A DNA stretch of 64,000 nt. It comes from Hippasteria phrygiana (lineage: Eukaryota > Echinodermata > Asteroidea > Valvatida > Goniasteridae). Position 1 is the stretch's first letter, and each line of letters starts with the position of its first letter. Where the stretch lies: NCBI GenBank assembly GCA_037893225.1, contig JAZGUH010000197.1, positions 744,001 to 808,000 of the forward strand. Direction: 5' to 3'. The notes under the pieces were generated by a model. The model searched no databases. It saw only the letters and a program-made list of their open reading frames with translations, and had not been told where the DNA came from. The translations under genes were made by a program, and so were the position numbers. Of the stretch, positions 32,150 through 44,657 are shown piece after piece.

Positions 32150-34740
32150 GAAAAATAATTACATTTATTTATCAACACTGACGGAAGATACATTTTATGA
32201 AAGTAATCGGAGAGACTTGCAAAATGTGCCTCTAGATGTATACCCGGTATATCATCACATTGTTTTGTACAAAACAATGGCTCTAATATGGAGTTTTTTA
32301 ATGACATGGATTAACTTTTCTGAAGGCTTTCCTTGTGTATTTTTTCACGGAACTATATATGTTGGCGTACTTTATTTTTCTATTATATTTTATTCAGTTT
32401 CGTTTATTTTTCTGCATCTTGTATACCATATCGTGGGTTTATTATTTTAATTTTTTTCCTTTTCAACAATTCGTGTAAAGCGTCAAAAAATTAAATAACA
32501 AAAACATGTGTTGAACCTATGGCAGTCAAGTACTCAGCGAATACGGAATTCATTGTTTGATTTCGTTGATTTTTTACTATAAGAAACACGTACAATGGCT
32601 TGGACGTCGTCCTAAAACTGCTGTAGTTGGAAATATCATTCAAAAGTAGAATATAATAAAGTACACGACTACCCCTTGAAAATACGCCGTTTATCTGAAA
32701 ATCATTGGCGAAAGCTATTTCGGGGACGCCGGTTTGGTTCGGAAAAGTGGGACCGTTGGAATTCAGAGTGGTGCCCTTGGCGATTTGGTTGAGTAGGCCT
32801 ACACTGCGCTATGCGCCAGTCTAAATGTCCGGATGCCAACACTCGGAATATGCATGATTGCAGTTCTTGTTTAGAAAAAAATCGCTCTTCTTCTTATTGC
32901 TTGTAGGCCTACAGCTGCACACCAGAAAACCAGAACCCCGTATAGGTCTTATTTTGCGTGTACAAAACCGGGAGCTTAAACAGCGACACCATGTCGAGAA
33001 AGAGTACTTTTCCCTCCCCCACGCCCCGCGCTTGTTAAAGTTTGTTTTTCTTTTTGGGCAACTGCGAAAAAAACAACCCAACTCCTCCACGTGCAAACAA
33101 TCCTGGATCATGAAGTTTCAATTTTGTTTACATTTATTGTACATTGAAATGCCTCATTTTTCTTCACAAAAACCAAATGTAGTGCAGTTTTCGAACTCAT
33201 CCCAGTCAGAAAACAAAATAATTCCTTAAAGACGTCGCACATCGTAACTCCTATATATACGGTGTGGTGGAAGTATGTACTCTTGTCAAATACCCTTGGA
33301 TTTTGTGGTCAGCTTTCACGCTTTATACGACGGGCGTTTTAGCACCACGAGCCATTTCAGGTTTAATACAAAACTCAAAGACACCGTGCATAAGATCAAA
33401 GGAAAGCTGGAAATCAATACGCGGACATTAACCTTAATTTAGTACCAACAAAAAGACTCGAGGAAATGATTTCAAATACTAAAATTCAGCCAGGAACGAT
33501 CTGAAAATTATTTTACACTGGTATATACAAAACATTACATAAAATGAATTAATAAACTAAACCTATACTGATGCCCGATCGGCCAGAAATCAATTTAACA
33601 TACACCTCTTACAATTAATTTGTTGTTGGTTAATTGCTAATATGATAGGATGGTTATAGTTTTACCTGGTTCAGCTTGTGATTCAGTCTCATGCACTTTC
33701 CTCGACACGGTATTATGCAGACCAGACACCCCTGCTTGGAACCGTGCGAGTATAACCGAGTAAACTTCGCTGTGTTGAAACAAAAAATGTACCAAGTTTC
33801 AAAGACAAAGACGAACAACTACCATCAGCTCACACAGCATTATCCGATCTACTCAATCCAATTGCGCCCCGTCTGGGCAGCTTTAACGATTGGAAAATAT
33901 GACCGTTCACGAGACCGATATTACCTCATTTTAATCTACGTAGGCCATACGCGTTGCTTTCGTGTTGTTTCACTTTCATAGTCCTGCGTGTTTTCCTAAA
34001 GATTGACCGTATTAAGCGAAATAAAGAGAACTTCAAACAAACTTCAATGTTTCACTTTCTGAAGGAAAAGAGAGGATATAGTTGCATGATTTACAACATA
34101 ATAACTTCTTCACATGAAATTCTATCATACATGTAAAAGACACATTGAGTGGATGGAATTGATTATCCAAAAGTGTGACTGAATTTTTGTAGCACATATT
34201 TGCAAACTAGCAATGAATGAAACTATTTCCTCCATGGTGTATCGGCAAGAACCTACTTCCTTCAGGGTCAGTTTTACATAATAGGCCGTCAGCTAAAGGC
34301 TCAGTGTATCGTTCAAGTTCGTCTTAAAAAATTTAGGCAACCTGATTTTTGGGTTGTTGGGTAGCTTTGACCATGCTGAATACACCCTAGATTTTCCCCA
34401 ACTCAAAAGTTGCATTCTCACCCCAAAATTGGGCCCCTCACGCTTGTTTCCAGGGTCAACGCGGTGCGACCTGTGCATACATACGCCATACGTAGCGAAT
34501 CATTTTTTTTGCATACGAGGATGTAAACATGGCAGCGTCCACGACACGCTGTGTGTGCCACGACGTTGACTCCGAAAAAGGCAGGACTTTCAACTTTACA
34601 GTCTCAGATGGAACAAATGTTTGATTTGTTTACAGAAGTTGAGGCAACTGGTGGCAGGCAGTCAGAAGGAATTAACCCTTGCCCTGGAAAATTAGGCGAT
34701 TTGAGCATCGGAAACCCCTCAGTTGGATTGGGAATAGGCT
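32150..34740. other. 2.6 kb without a recognisable gene
   Basis: The ORFs here (longest 123 codons at 32858-33229) carry no motif, no plausible splice context and biased composition. I see no clear repeat boundaries. Confidence 0.5.
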
Positions 34741-35514
34741 AGCCCTACTCCAACGGCAGCCCTGCACGCTGAGTTTTACAACCGGCCGACTTTGATTTCA
34801 AATATCTCCCCAAATTCTTATCGCGTATTCCTGAGATGTTGCAATTTCTACAGTATATAACAAGGCTTACTAAATGCTGAATTCGTCCGGCTGTGAGGTC
34901 TTCAAAAATAACAAATGCTCCAAAACCTTCCAAAACGTCTTTACATGGTCGGGGCACCCGGCGGTTGTAGAAAATGGTCTGTCATGAATTATGCATGAGT
35001 ATGTATGACGCGCGGTTGTTTCTTGAGAAGTCAGGGCACTGGTCTTGTTATGAATTATGCATAAAACGTCCGCGGATTCGTGTGTGCATACATCCGCGCG
35101 ACGCTCATAATTCATAACAAGACCAGTTTCTGCAGCCACCAGTATGGTGCCCTGACTTCTCAGGAAACAACCGCGCGTCGTACATGACATGCTATCATGC
35201 ATAATTAATGACAGACCATTTTCTACAACCGCCGGGTGCCCCGACTTCACTCGATCCTAGCGATGAATACAAGATGACGTCCTCCATGTAAAGACGTTTT
35301 GGAAGGTTTTGGAGCATTTGTCATTTTTGAAGACCTCACAGCCGGACGAATTCAGCATTTAGTAAGCCTTGTTATATACTGTAGAAATTGCAACATCTCA
35401 GGAATACAATGATGTATATAAAAGTGTTCAGCGATAAGAATTTGAGGAGATATTTGAAATCAAAGTCGGCCGGTTGTAAAACTCGGCGTGTAGAGCTGCC
35501 GTTGGAGTAGGGCT
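34741..35514. mobile_element. Foldback element 3 (774 bp, ~360-bp arms)
   Basis: The two halves are inverted copies from agccctactccaacggcag (34741) to its complement at 35514, meeting near 35115. The right arm has a ~23-base insertion relative to the left (near 35410) and scattered substitutions. No target duplication is evident and there is no real gene. Its ORFs (for example 34870-35250) are mirror products of the palindrome. Confidence 0.8.
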
Positions 35515-36243
35515 GTAATGGTGACAGTAAAAAGCCAGAAGTTAAAAAGGGAACCATTTACAGCCCTATTTGTAGGGCTAGGGATAGGCATGAGAAATGC
35601 TATGATGTATAGCCTAGTACTAGGTCGGCATGGACGTCGGGTGGGTTTCGGGTGTTTGAATGTTCAAGTAAAATATTCTGCCTTTGGAATCTATAATGTC
35701 TATTCTGTCAGCTGACTGAATTAACTATTGGTCCAGCAAGTAGCAGGATGATCTATACTGTGATTGGGGTATCGGATATTTAAGTGAATCAAAACTCACA
35801 CTTCGTATGAGGCTCCTTCCTTGGACTTAACGTGATTCGTTTATCATTAACTTCTGCTCAGGACGATTGCCAACGGGGAAAAAGAACGAGTCACGCCCGC
35901 TCTTGTTTTTATACTAAAATGCCACGCTGGGCTGGTGCCATACAACTTTGTGGAGTACTTGTACAAGACGGCTAGACACCGACCAGAGGGTAGTCTAGCA
36001 ACCTAGCTAAAACTCGATTCTCGCATTAATAGATTCTGCATTGCGTTACAATAGTTAAGTAGACCAAAAAACTGTTTGGGCTTAGCCTACGCACTGTTAA
36101 GCCTATGCATATAGGACGAACGGGGCGCTGTTCACAAGGCCAAAACAAATTGTGTTTCCCTCGGACAGGACAAATTGGAAAAGAGGGTCGGTCGGTCGGG
36201 AATATTTCGTATTCACGCTCTCCCATTGAATGAACCCCCTGGT
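35515..36243. other. Intergenic, no gene seen
   Basis: Only short meaningless ORFs; no repeat limits identified. Confidence 0.45.
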
Positions 36244-36247
36244 TTAA

Positions 36248-36690
36248 ATGTAGTGTACATAATTGCTCATTGTTGCAATTTTCAGAAATGGTTGGATTTG
36301 GGGGTTAGTATTTTATAGGAAATATCGTTCCACTGACCTGACTGCGTTGTTGGATGGCGAAAAAAACAAGAGAAAAACGGCGCTCATTTTCAACCGTCGG
36401 GCGGATGATAGCCTTTAGTCAAGGCGCGCGTAGCTACCTGGACGCGTGACGCGCCCCGAATGCCAGCCACGCGCGCCTTGACTAAAGGCTACAGGGCAGA
36501 TTTCCAACGATTTCCAGTTGGAAATCGTTGGAAAACGATATAAATTTCCACTTTTCTTGACAACGCCAGCACACCTGGTGCCATCATTTCACAGGATGAT
36601 TTAGACTACTATTAACTTACAGTCTAGTAAGGTAATTCGTAATAATTCAGTAAAAGAAAATTGGAGGATTACCAATCGTGTACACTACAT
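36248..36690. mobile_element. piggyBac-type MITE, copy 2 (443 bp)
   Basis: TTAA at 36244-36247 and 36691-36694, ends ATGTAGTGTACATAATTG and CAATCGTGTACACTACAT. It aligns along its length with 29536-30028, apart from a ~30-bp deletion in the GC-rich centre. Confidence 0.75.
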
Positions 36691-36792
36691 TTAACACTTT
36701 TTGAGACATAGAGGCTGAGGGTAACACATTTTTTGTTTGGCCTAATGACCAGAATACCGTACGTGTGCACGACTACTTGCAATGGACGAATT

Positions 36793-37445
36793 ACTTTTCC
36801 CAACGATTTTGTGCTTTTTGTAAATGTTTCTGAATTTCAAAAATATTATCCCCTACAGAATGAATATAAATCTTGACCTCAAACCTAAACGCGGCTCTAC
36901 TGAATCGGTGCAAAAACACAGCCAAACTAATTAATCCGACTAAAAATTTCGATTCTGAAACAAAAAAGTTGGAAATCAGTTTTAGAGTGCCGGATGCCGT
37001 TTTCCAACGATTTTGTACCATTCTAAATGTCAAGGAACGTCAGTTTATTAAACAAATCGAAAGATATCAACCCCTGACCTCCAACCTAAAGGCGCTCCGA
37101 ATATAATAGTGCAGAACCAGTGGCCCAACTCATTCAAATTAAAGAAGGATTTTCGGATAAAAAGCTAAAAACCAGTAAAAAAAAAAGCAGAATAACGTTT
37201 CCTACAATTTGTACCATTCTAAATGCCCAAAAGTTCATTATTATTTGTTTTTAATTCAATTGAAAGACCGACCCCCTGACCACCAACCTAAAGGCGCCTT
37301 GATTGAAACGGTGCAGAAACAGTACGTAGCCTAACTTGCCTAAGTCAAATTAAAGACGGATTTTCGCCTTCGGTTACAAAAAGCTGAAACAAAAAGCTTT
37401 TTAAAACATCGGTCTTCACGACGATTTTGTACCATTCTAAATGTA
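36793..37445. repeat. Three decayed ~210-bp tandem units
   Basis: Each unit contains acgattttgt-ccattctaaatg, a ctgacc-ccaacctaaaggcgc block and a cggtgcagaaacag block (the last two at about 36880, 37075 and 37280). Units differ considerably, so the array is old. No gene. Confidence 0.6.
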
Positions 37446-37987
37446 GCCCCCGCCCAAAATGTGTATAGCGCCCTCTGTTGGTTAATTTTACTCAGGGCCG
37501 GCCATGCTTCTGCTGTCAGCCATGTTTTGCAGTGTGATTTCATTAAATTGTCTGCAAAAGAAATCATTTTGCCACCTTATACATTTTTTGCTTTGTTGAG
37601 AAATCATCTGAATACTACCACAATATTGGTTTTCACATTCAAGTGATCGTTGGCTCTCAGGTGAGTGTTTATTAAAGATTAAAAGGTCAAGATAATAAAC
37701 GGATTGTTCCAACGTAAAACGCATATACATGTAATATTAAGCAATACATGTGAGTTTTCATAATTAATGGCCTGTGTTAGTAACAAGTTATTGACATTTT
37801 CATGGGTGATATATATAATTGTTTGCTAATAGTAAGGACCAGCTGTCATATTTTATGATATTCTGTGTTAAGTGCGCTTTGATGTGCTGATTAATTGTCT
37901 ATTGACATTTTAGGCAAACTTTTGTGTGAAACTTAAGGAATAGCCTTTGGCGAACTATACACTTGAAGTGTGTGTTTTTGGCTCTCA

Positions 37988-38865
37988 GTTATTCTCAGGT
38001 TGACTGGAGATTAACTGGTGTATGCGTGCCCTAGCCTACTGGACGAACTGATTATTAAGACCTCTTCTAAGGAGGACATCCGTCTGTGACTGTGCCTGGG
38101 GAAGGACCTTCCCTCATTGGACTTGTTCATCAGTTCTGCAATAAACCTTTTCGACATTCTCAAAGCATCATGGGAACTGCATCAGCCCTAACTGGCATTA
38201 GAAGAACAAGCACATTAGAACGGACGTGATTGGTCGCATTGGTCACAACTCACATGTTCGTTGTCATGCTTGCATTTGCAAAAATCCTCTTCTGATTGGC
38301 TAATAATGTGACATTATTAGCTGTTCTAATTCCAGAAATTTGCATTCATCAGTAACTGGTACCCTGAGAGGGATTCCCCAATTATTTTCTTTATTTTTAT
38401 TGCCATTTAAAATTGATTTTTCTGGTTATTATTTTTCTTATGTTCCATGCAAAGATATGTGAAAAGGGTATCGCTCAACTGATGACAGATATTTAGCATA
38501 AAATCAATTAATATTTGGACTGGTTCACAGTGCCATAGGTTTGTGTATAAATTACATGGTTTGTTTGGCCTCCAAACCCACAATGCATTGAGAATGTCGA
38601 AAAGGTTTATTCCTCAGGAGGGGATTGGAACCCGTGGCTTCTAGGCAGGAACACCAACTACATGTACCGTTACTCTCAGGTATCTACTGGAGATTAACTT
38701 TGGTGTGTGTTTGCCCCAGCCTACTGGGAGGACATCCGTCTGTGATTGTGCCTAGGGAACGACCTTCCCTCATTGGATGTGTTCATCAGTTCTGCAATTC
38801 ATCAGGAGTGGATTGGAACCTGTGGCTTCTGGGCAGGAACACCAACTATATGTACCGGTATATTC
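37988..38865. repeat. ~210-bp tandem duplication, first copy interrupted
   Basis: Copy 1 (37988-38141 plus 38610-38668) and copy 2 (38669-38865) share ggaggacatccgtctgtga, gttcatcagttctgcaa and gcaggaacaccaacta. A 468-bp inverted-repeat element splits copy 1 after ttctgcaa. Confidence 0.8.
38142..38609. mobile_element. Inverted-repeat element (468 bp), ends TAAACCTTTTCGACATTCTC
   Basis: Ends of ~37 bp pair (the right end reads gagaatgtcgaaaaggttta). It splits the first of two tandem copies, and the second tandem copy preserves the unoccupied site (ttctgcaattcatcagg). No transposase. Confidence 0.8.
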
Positions 38866-39126
38866 GTCGTGGACACTGTTGAGTCTCCACCTGTGCACAT
38901 TAAACTTAAGAGATCTCTAACATTTATGGCCTGATACGATCGCATCCTTTTGTGTGTGAATATTCTGGTTGATATTGACAAGTGTTGTTGTTGTTAATAA
39001 ACAAGAGGACATTGTTAAAGTAAACAAATAGATTTTGTGACCTTGGTGATTTATTTAAATTAGGGACTCAATTTAGGTAGGTCCAGAGCTTACATTTTGG
39101 CGACCTTGCCAGGAACTAGTCCAAAT

Positions 39127-39482
39127 TTTGCTGGTTAGGGTTAGGGGGGTTAGGGGGGTTGGGGGGGGGGGGGGGGGTTGGGGGGGGGGGTTAGGTGGGG
39201 GGGGGGGGGGGTTAGGGGGGATTGGGGGGGGGGGATTGGGGGGGGGGGGGTTAGGGGGGGGGGGGGTTAGGGGGGGTTTAGGGGAGCAACTGCCCCCCCC
39301 CCCCCTGGGAACTCTTGCCCCCCCCTCTTTTCCCCCTCTGGAAAATTGGGATTTTTTGGGGGGGTGTCGCCATCTGTAGTGTGTAGATATGCGTTACTAT
39401 AGCTTGGACCTATTTAACAAAGTCGAATTTCCCCCCTTGAAAATAGTCATGCCCCCCGTTTCCCCCCCCCCCCCCCCCCCAT
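39127..39482. repeat. G-run then C-run tract with TTAGGG-like words
   Basis: 39127-39290 is almost pure G broken by tta, tt or att (ttagggttagggggg...). 39293-39306 and 39464-39481 are C-runs. Long G-runs this close can form quadruplexes. The ORF at 39128-39379 is a product of composition. Confidence 0.85.
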
Positions 39483-40100
39483 CTAGGAAGAGCCTGGCTA
39501 CGCCACTGGAAAGAAGTGAGTAGTGATTTCATCTCCCTCCAAAACAGTTTTTGTCTTCAGTACACGTTCTATGGAGTAGTGAGTTTTTGTGCACGGGTCT
39601 ACGTCTTATATGCACTGTATACGATTCTATGGAGTAGTGATTTGGGTGTCAGAAATACGGTCCACGTCATTGAAACAGTACGTGTAGGGTTTATAGCGCT
39701 AATCAACACATCGGTCCAATTGTTATCCCCCATATCGGGCAGGGTATCACGGAGCCCGGTGTTCACCGTACCCCGACAAACCATAGAGGGCGCTCCAGCA
39801 TTATCACCTCCATCCAAATGAAAATTCAATTATAGCTATAAATCCCCGCGAAGCTCCGATTTCTGCTGCTATTTCAAATCGAGGCCGTGCTCGGTCTGCA
39901 GACCGTCATCGGCTCGCGACTGTGTAATCACACAAGACTCCACAGTTCGCAGCGTAGACAAACCCTTTGTGTACGGTACGGATAGCGTTGTGTACAATAC
40001 GTTGGGTTTGCGTGCCTGCGATGTGTGTGCGCCGCGCGCCGCAGTCCACGAAGGGAATAAGATACGACCCAACGTTGGTGGCGCCCACCCTGTCCCGCAA

Positions 40101-40128
40101 CCCCCCCCCCCCCCCCCCCCCCCCCCCC
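40101..40128. repeat. C homopolymer, 28 bases
   Basis: An uninterrupted C run, making ORFs on both strands around it unreliable. Confidence 0.9.
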
Positions 40129-40392
40129 GGGAAGATCGGACACTCCAACCTCGTTCCCAATAGTAAGCCCTGGGATGGGAACTCCTTACTCGTGCTCTGG
40201 TTGGATAGTGAAAATACAGCATTAGCTGTATTTAGAGAAATAGAGTAATAGAGTAATAGAATTAAAACCGTACAGTTGGTGATTCCACTGTATTTCTTGA
40301 TGATAGTTTGTCGGCGCCAAAAGTGAAACTTTTGTTGTTATTTGTTAACGTTGGTGACTTTTCTGTAGTATATATTCTCTGAAATTTCTGCA

Positions 40393-40576
40393 ATGGCGAC
40401 GCCCAGCCCCTCAAAAATACACCCATCAAATCTGATACTTGCATCTTGTGTTCCAAAAGCGACAATCGTGGGACGCACATCTGGAGAGTCAGTGGACAAA
40501 AATAAGTTTTCCGCAATTGCTTTTACCATAGCTTTCACACTGAGTGACACAATATGCCGAAGTTGCAGAACGAAGG
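40393..40576 (+). CDS. Possible exon of an unknown gene (weak)
   Basis: A frame starting at 40393 (MATPSPSKIHPSNL) runs to TICRSCRTK and then meets a donor-like aacgaag|gtaaat. The ICRSC end is reminiscent of the Cys pair closing small zinc domains in multi-exon invertebrate genes, and composition is more gene-like than its surroundings. Further coding-like words (40674-40870) are in other frames. I cannot assign a function, and it may be a relic or chance. Confidence 0.25.
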
Positions 40577-41249
40577 TAAATAGAACAGTGGAGGATGCAC
40601 GGCTCAACATCGCTAAACTGGCGTGCATGTAGCAGCAGTTGTTGTAGCACTAAATAATTCCTAAGATCTCCTGGTGAGAGTGCTCCAGCTGCGAAACGGC
40701 GGGTTTTTGGTCCTGTCAATACCAACGGCACTAACGCCGCCCGCCATGCCGCAGTCCGAGGCCTGTTGCCCCGAAAGCCTGTCCTTAGGCTTGATCAAAA
40801 CTAAAAGGAAGTCCGAAGCCCAATTTGCCTCAAGTGTGCGCCACGTACGGAAACACTACACGGAAAACTGGTAATTTACAAAATTCTCAAAATGTAAATT
40901 GTCAACCATTCTGAGAACCCATGAACTGCATGTAGTTTGAGGTCTTTTTGCACGATTTTACAAACAAGCTAATTAATCTAGTACCAAAGAGCCTATGCTG
41001 TGAATGCGACGAAGATGTGAAGTTTATTGCCATCAGACTACTACTATACGTGCCCAGAATACATCGCTCAAAGGGAGCCTAATTTGCATGAGTATCCAAA
41101 AATCTTGAATAGGCCGTGTCCGAAACGGGCTTCCAGAGCTACGGCTACAACTATTGTCAGCATTTCTTCACGTAGTTGTAATGGGCGCACACCTAGACAA
41201 TAGCCCTAGACAAGAGTTTCGGATGCGGCCATATTTAAATGATCCAATA

Positions 41250-41764
41250 CCAGGGGCGTGTTTTCGCGACTGTGACCAGAAACATGTTTCTGCTTTGGTC
41301 ATTGGTTGGGCGTTTTGGCGTCTTCGGTCATGGTTGCGTGACGTCAGTGTTTCGACCAAACGAGAACCGAAGGTTGGAGTCGGATCACAGGTTCAAAATG
41401 GCAGAAGATACTGAAACGTAAGCAGACGATATTTTTTTTATTCGTCCCAAAAATTAGTGAAATATGTACGAGAGCCACCATGGCACGGCCCGTCGTGTGT
41501 AAAGCATGGTAATCGTCTTACCGACGTCCTTTTCTTTTCAACCATTCCTCTTTTTCGATGTCATTCACCAGAAACTCAAACTCTTGCACAACTACTCGCT
41601 CTTCCGCCATGTTTATTTACAAGATCGGTCAATGCAGCGCATGGAGATCATTGGGTCAATGACAGTTTCTGCGTTTTCTCGCGACTGCGTAAACATGTTC
41701 CTGGTTATCGTTTTGACGTCACAAACATGTTTCAGGTTGCGGGTCGCGAAAACACGCCCAGGGG
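41250..41764. repeat. Inverted repeat around CGTGTTTTCGCGAC words
   Basis: caggggcgtgttttcgcgac...aaacatgtt at 41251-41290 is inverted at 41722-41764. A third, direct copy (gttttctcgcgactgcg...aaacatgtt) sits at about 41674-41700. Possibly a decayed foldback MITE. Confidence 0.55.
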
Positions 41765-42147
41765 TGAGAGAGCAGCTGTGGTGTCGGTGAGGGCGCTGCT
41801 TGACACCATGGGAACGAATTTGCGGACACTCCGCTGAAAAAGTGAAACAGGAAGTTGTTGCTCATTGGTAGGTAAAACCTGCGACCAACCGAAGTGTTCC
41901 CTGCATGCAGTTCACAATGGGAAAAAAAACGAAGACCTGACTGGTGCTCCGCAATAAATTAATTGCACTAAATGACACCTCCAACAAAGGATTGGTCTTA
42001 ACATTACATACTTAATGTTTTTCCCTCCTTTTTCTTTCTTTATTTCGTTATTTATTTTTCATTTCATTTCATTTTTTTCATTTATTATTTCTCAGGCAAG
42101 AACACATACATGTACAGACACAAACATTTTAGGTAACAAGCCCCTAA

Positions 42148-42172
42148 AACAAACAAACAAACAAACAAACAA
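42148..42172. repeat. (CAAA)n microsatellite
   Basis: Consecutive acaaacaaacaaa units near 42150. Confidence 0.85.
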
Positions 42173-42666
42173 AAACAATATTGATAACTCCCTGAAGGAT
42201 TGCCAAAAGCGAACTTAATCACTATCTAGTGGCTCTCCTAAAATGCTATCAATACAAGATAACAATAACTTTCCTACGATACAAACAATATTTGGCAACG
42301 AAAAAATAATGAAGTCAAACAACAAAAACTAATAGTACACATTAAAAACTTTAACGATTAAAACTTTTTAAAAAGTTAGAAATTATTCATCTATTTATTA
42401 ATTATGAATTTCTGATATTCAATTGTGGAGAGCCACCTTTTGCAAATATCATTAAAAACAACATATGGCACTAAACTAAATTATTTCTCAGAGAAATTGA
42501 TCATTTTAAATATTATTTTGTATTTTGAAATACTTCATAGGTCGGGACAGGGCAAAAGAAAAAACATCTCTGTTCCAATTTACATCATCAGCGACGCAAA
42601 CATTCTTCAGACTGCGCGGTACCCGCTGCTGCATTGGATTCGAATAGGTCAACTGACCCCGGCAAG

Positions 42667-42860
42667 CTCGTTGGTCGAGTAGTTAAGACGTCTGCACTAG
42701 TAAGCAGGTAGTCGTGGGTTCGAATCCCGCCCGAGTAATCCTCTGATTTTTTTTATACAGGCTCTAGGAAAGCACTAAGTATACATTGCTTCATATATTA
42801 CGTCGGGACAGGGCAAAAGAGAAAACATATTTGTTCTAATTTACAACATGACTGTTACTT
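42667..42860 (+). mobile_element. tRNA-derived SINE with near-complete tRNA head
   Basis: 42667-42738 folds like a tRNA: D-arm region ttggtcgagtagtta, anticodon stem tctgc/gcagg and box-B ggttcgaatcccgcc. The anticodon loop has 8 bases instead of 7, and the acceptor stem pairs only partly. The following body (caggctctaggaaagcact) and a flanking word repeated at 42540 and 42801 (cgggacagggcaaaaga) point to a SINE rather than a tRNA gene. Confidence 0.65.
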
Positions 42861-43290
42861 TATAATTAAAAACAACTCCACTATGGATACTTCCGTTACA
42901 ACAAAGATTAAAAAAAAAAAATTCCACTCGTAAGGAATGAATAAAATCTGATACCTGCCAACTTCAATCTAATATCTCAACATTTCAATCTGGTTTTCAC
43001 ATGTGAAAAACTTCAGTACTTAATAAGTTAACTAAATGACATTGTACAAATGTATTCCCTGACTATTACTAAATCATGTCACTAAAACACGTAATAGCTA
43101 CATGTATTATAATGGAGGTACCTCCGTGATATTATATATCCATTCACTTATTCCTTTAATTGTCTCTTCATTTCTTCATTTTGTCATCTTTGTAAAGCCT
43201 TTTTTCTTGATCAATGAAAATCCCGCTCGCGTTTTACACCCAATGCTGTACATGTACGGTACTTCTTGTATACTGTAGCCGCATGGTTAC
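42861..43290. other. Intergenic, no gene seen
   Basis: AT-rich sequence with no features beyond short A-runs. Confidence 0.45.
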
Positions 43291-43292
43291 GC

Positions 43293-43524
43293 GTAGTCTT
43301 GGTTCAAGACGACAGTGATCGATAGTGGATCGTGTGGCGTCGCGTTTATTCGTTCTATGCAGTGCGCCCACTGACGGTACGATAAGACCAACTCATTTTT
43401 GGGCTAATCGTACCGTCAGAGGGCGCACTGCATGGCACGAATAAACGCGACGCCACCACAGACATAAATAACCCAGACGCCACACGATCCATTATCGATT
43501 ACTGTCGTCTTGAACCAAGACTAC
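43293..43524. mobile_element. Foldback MITE (232 bp), GTAGTCTTGGTTCAAGACG ends
   Basis: The two ~100-bp arms pair almost fully (gtagtcttggttcaagacga to its complement ending at 43524), including tgcagtgcgccc and gggcgcactgca. The end word recurs at 62228, 63428 and 63470, linking it to the element at 62228-63427. Confidence 0.75.
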
Positions 43525-44657
43525 CCGCTCGCTAGCTGGTATGGGGCAGAGGTGGTCAACACCGTGATAGGCAGGAGTATCACGTGATGACTAATCGAAT
43601 GGTCTCGTGTAAGTTTTACTAGTGTTCATTCGTTTTGAACGTACACGGTCATTTACGTCTCGGCCAATGAAGAATGCCTTGCTTTAATGCTCCGCCCACT
43701 GTTACTGCCCACCGTGACCGTCCACTACCTTTATTTGAACAGTGCTTGTATATTAATTATAATAACAGGGCAAGAGGATTTCAACTCGTCCATCGGTACA
43801 AAAATTAGCCTTGATCAAGGCTGTCAAAGCTTGTTCCCTCGCGAGCAAGCGCCCACCACTGGCCTGGCCTACACGTACATGCACGTACGTATACGTGCCC
43901 AGTCTCCATACGTACACGCATAGTCGAGGCGAAAGACAGCATTGACCCAACCGTGGCGGGTTTATTATGTATTTCTTTACATTTTCGGATGAAACTGGCC
44001 GAGCCAATCCTTGTAAACTTTGACTCGAATATGCATATTCATGTCAGCATAGCTGCATGCACGATAGACTGGTTCCCGGTCCCTACATTGTCCTTCGGAT
44101 TTCAAAAGTAGGGACCGGTAGCGGGTAATAAATTTCGGAGGAATTCCTCCGGTTTCATGCAAATGAATGCAGGTCAGGGATCATACCCACAATGCAACTG
44201 GGCCATCGTAGAGAGTACGGCCGGCCGGCCAATGTGTGGTGATGATACGTACGTCAGTGTATATTACGAATATTTGTTTAGATTTTCGCTCAGGTCTAAA
44301 AAATAGGTATATATTTTCGCAACCATCAATAAGGAGAGAGGCACTGCTTTTCATATTTGAAACCTGTGCTGTTGAAATGCTTGAAATTTTGCCTTCGCGG
44401 AGGAGACACGATCATGATCATGATCATGACGATGGCGATTTTGCCTACAAAAACAAGAAGACTGTGAAGTGTGATGCTGGATACGATTACGAGAACGGTT
44501 AGGGGCCTATGGAGAAATAAGAATACTGAGTGAGACCATGGAGGAAGAAACATGGTGAGACTGGACAGTATCATCGTGTATAGTGGCCATGTATACTGAG
44601 AGCAGCAACAACCATTTGCAGCCTGCTTAATTCAATCATTGGAGAGCAGATTGAAAG

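Noticed and set aside
32858..33229. 123-codon ORF
   Set aside because: Low-complexity start, no motif, and an opposing ORF of similar length; no sign of a gene.
34870..35250. 126-codon ORF in the foldback element
   Set aside because: It reads across the palindrome centre, so the protein is self-mirrored noise.
39127..39290. Interstitial telomere
   Set aside because: Only a few exact TTAGGG units occur at the start; the rest is G-runs with irregular spacing.
39128..39379. 83-codon glycine-rich ORF
   Set aside because: It is simply the translation of a G-homopolymer tract.
42667..42738. Functional tRNA gene
   Set aside because: The anticodon loop has eight bases, the acceptor stem pairs poorly, and a SINE-like body follows.
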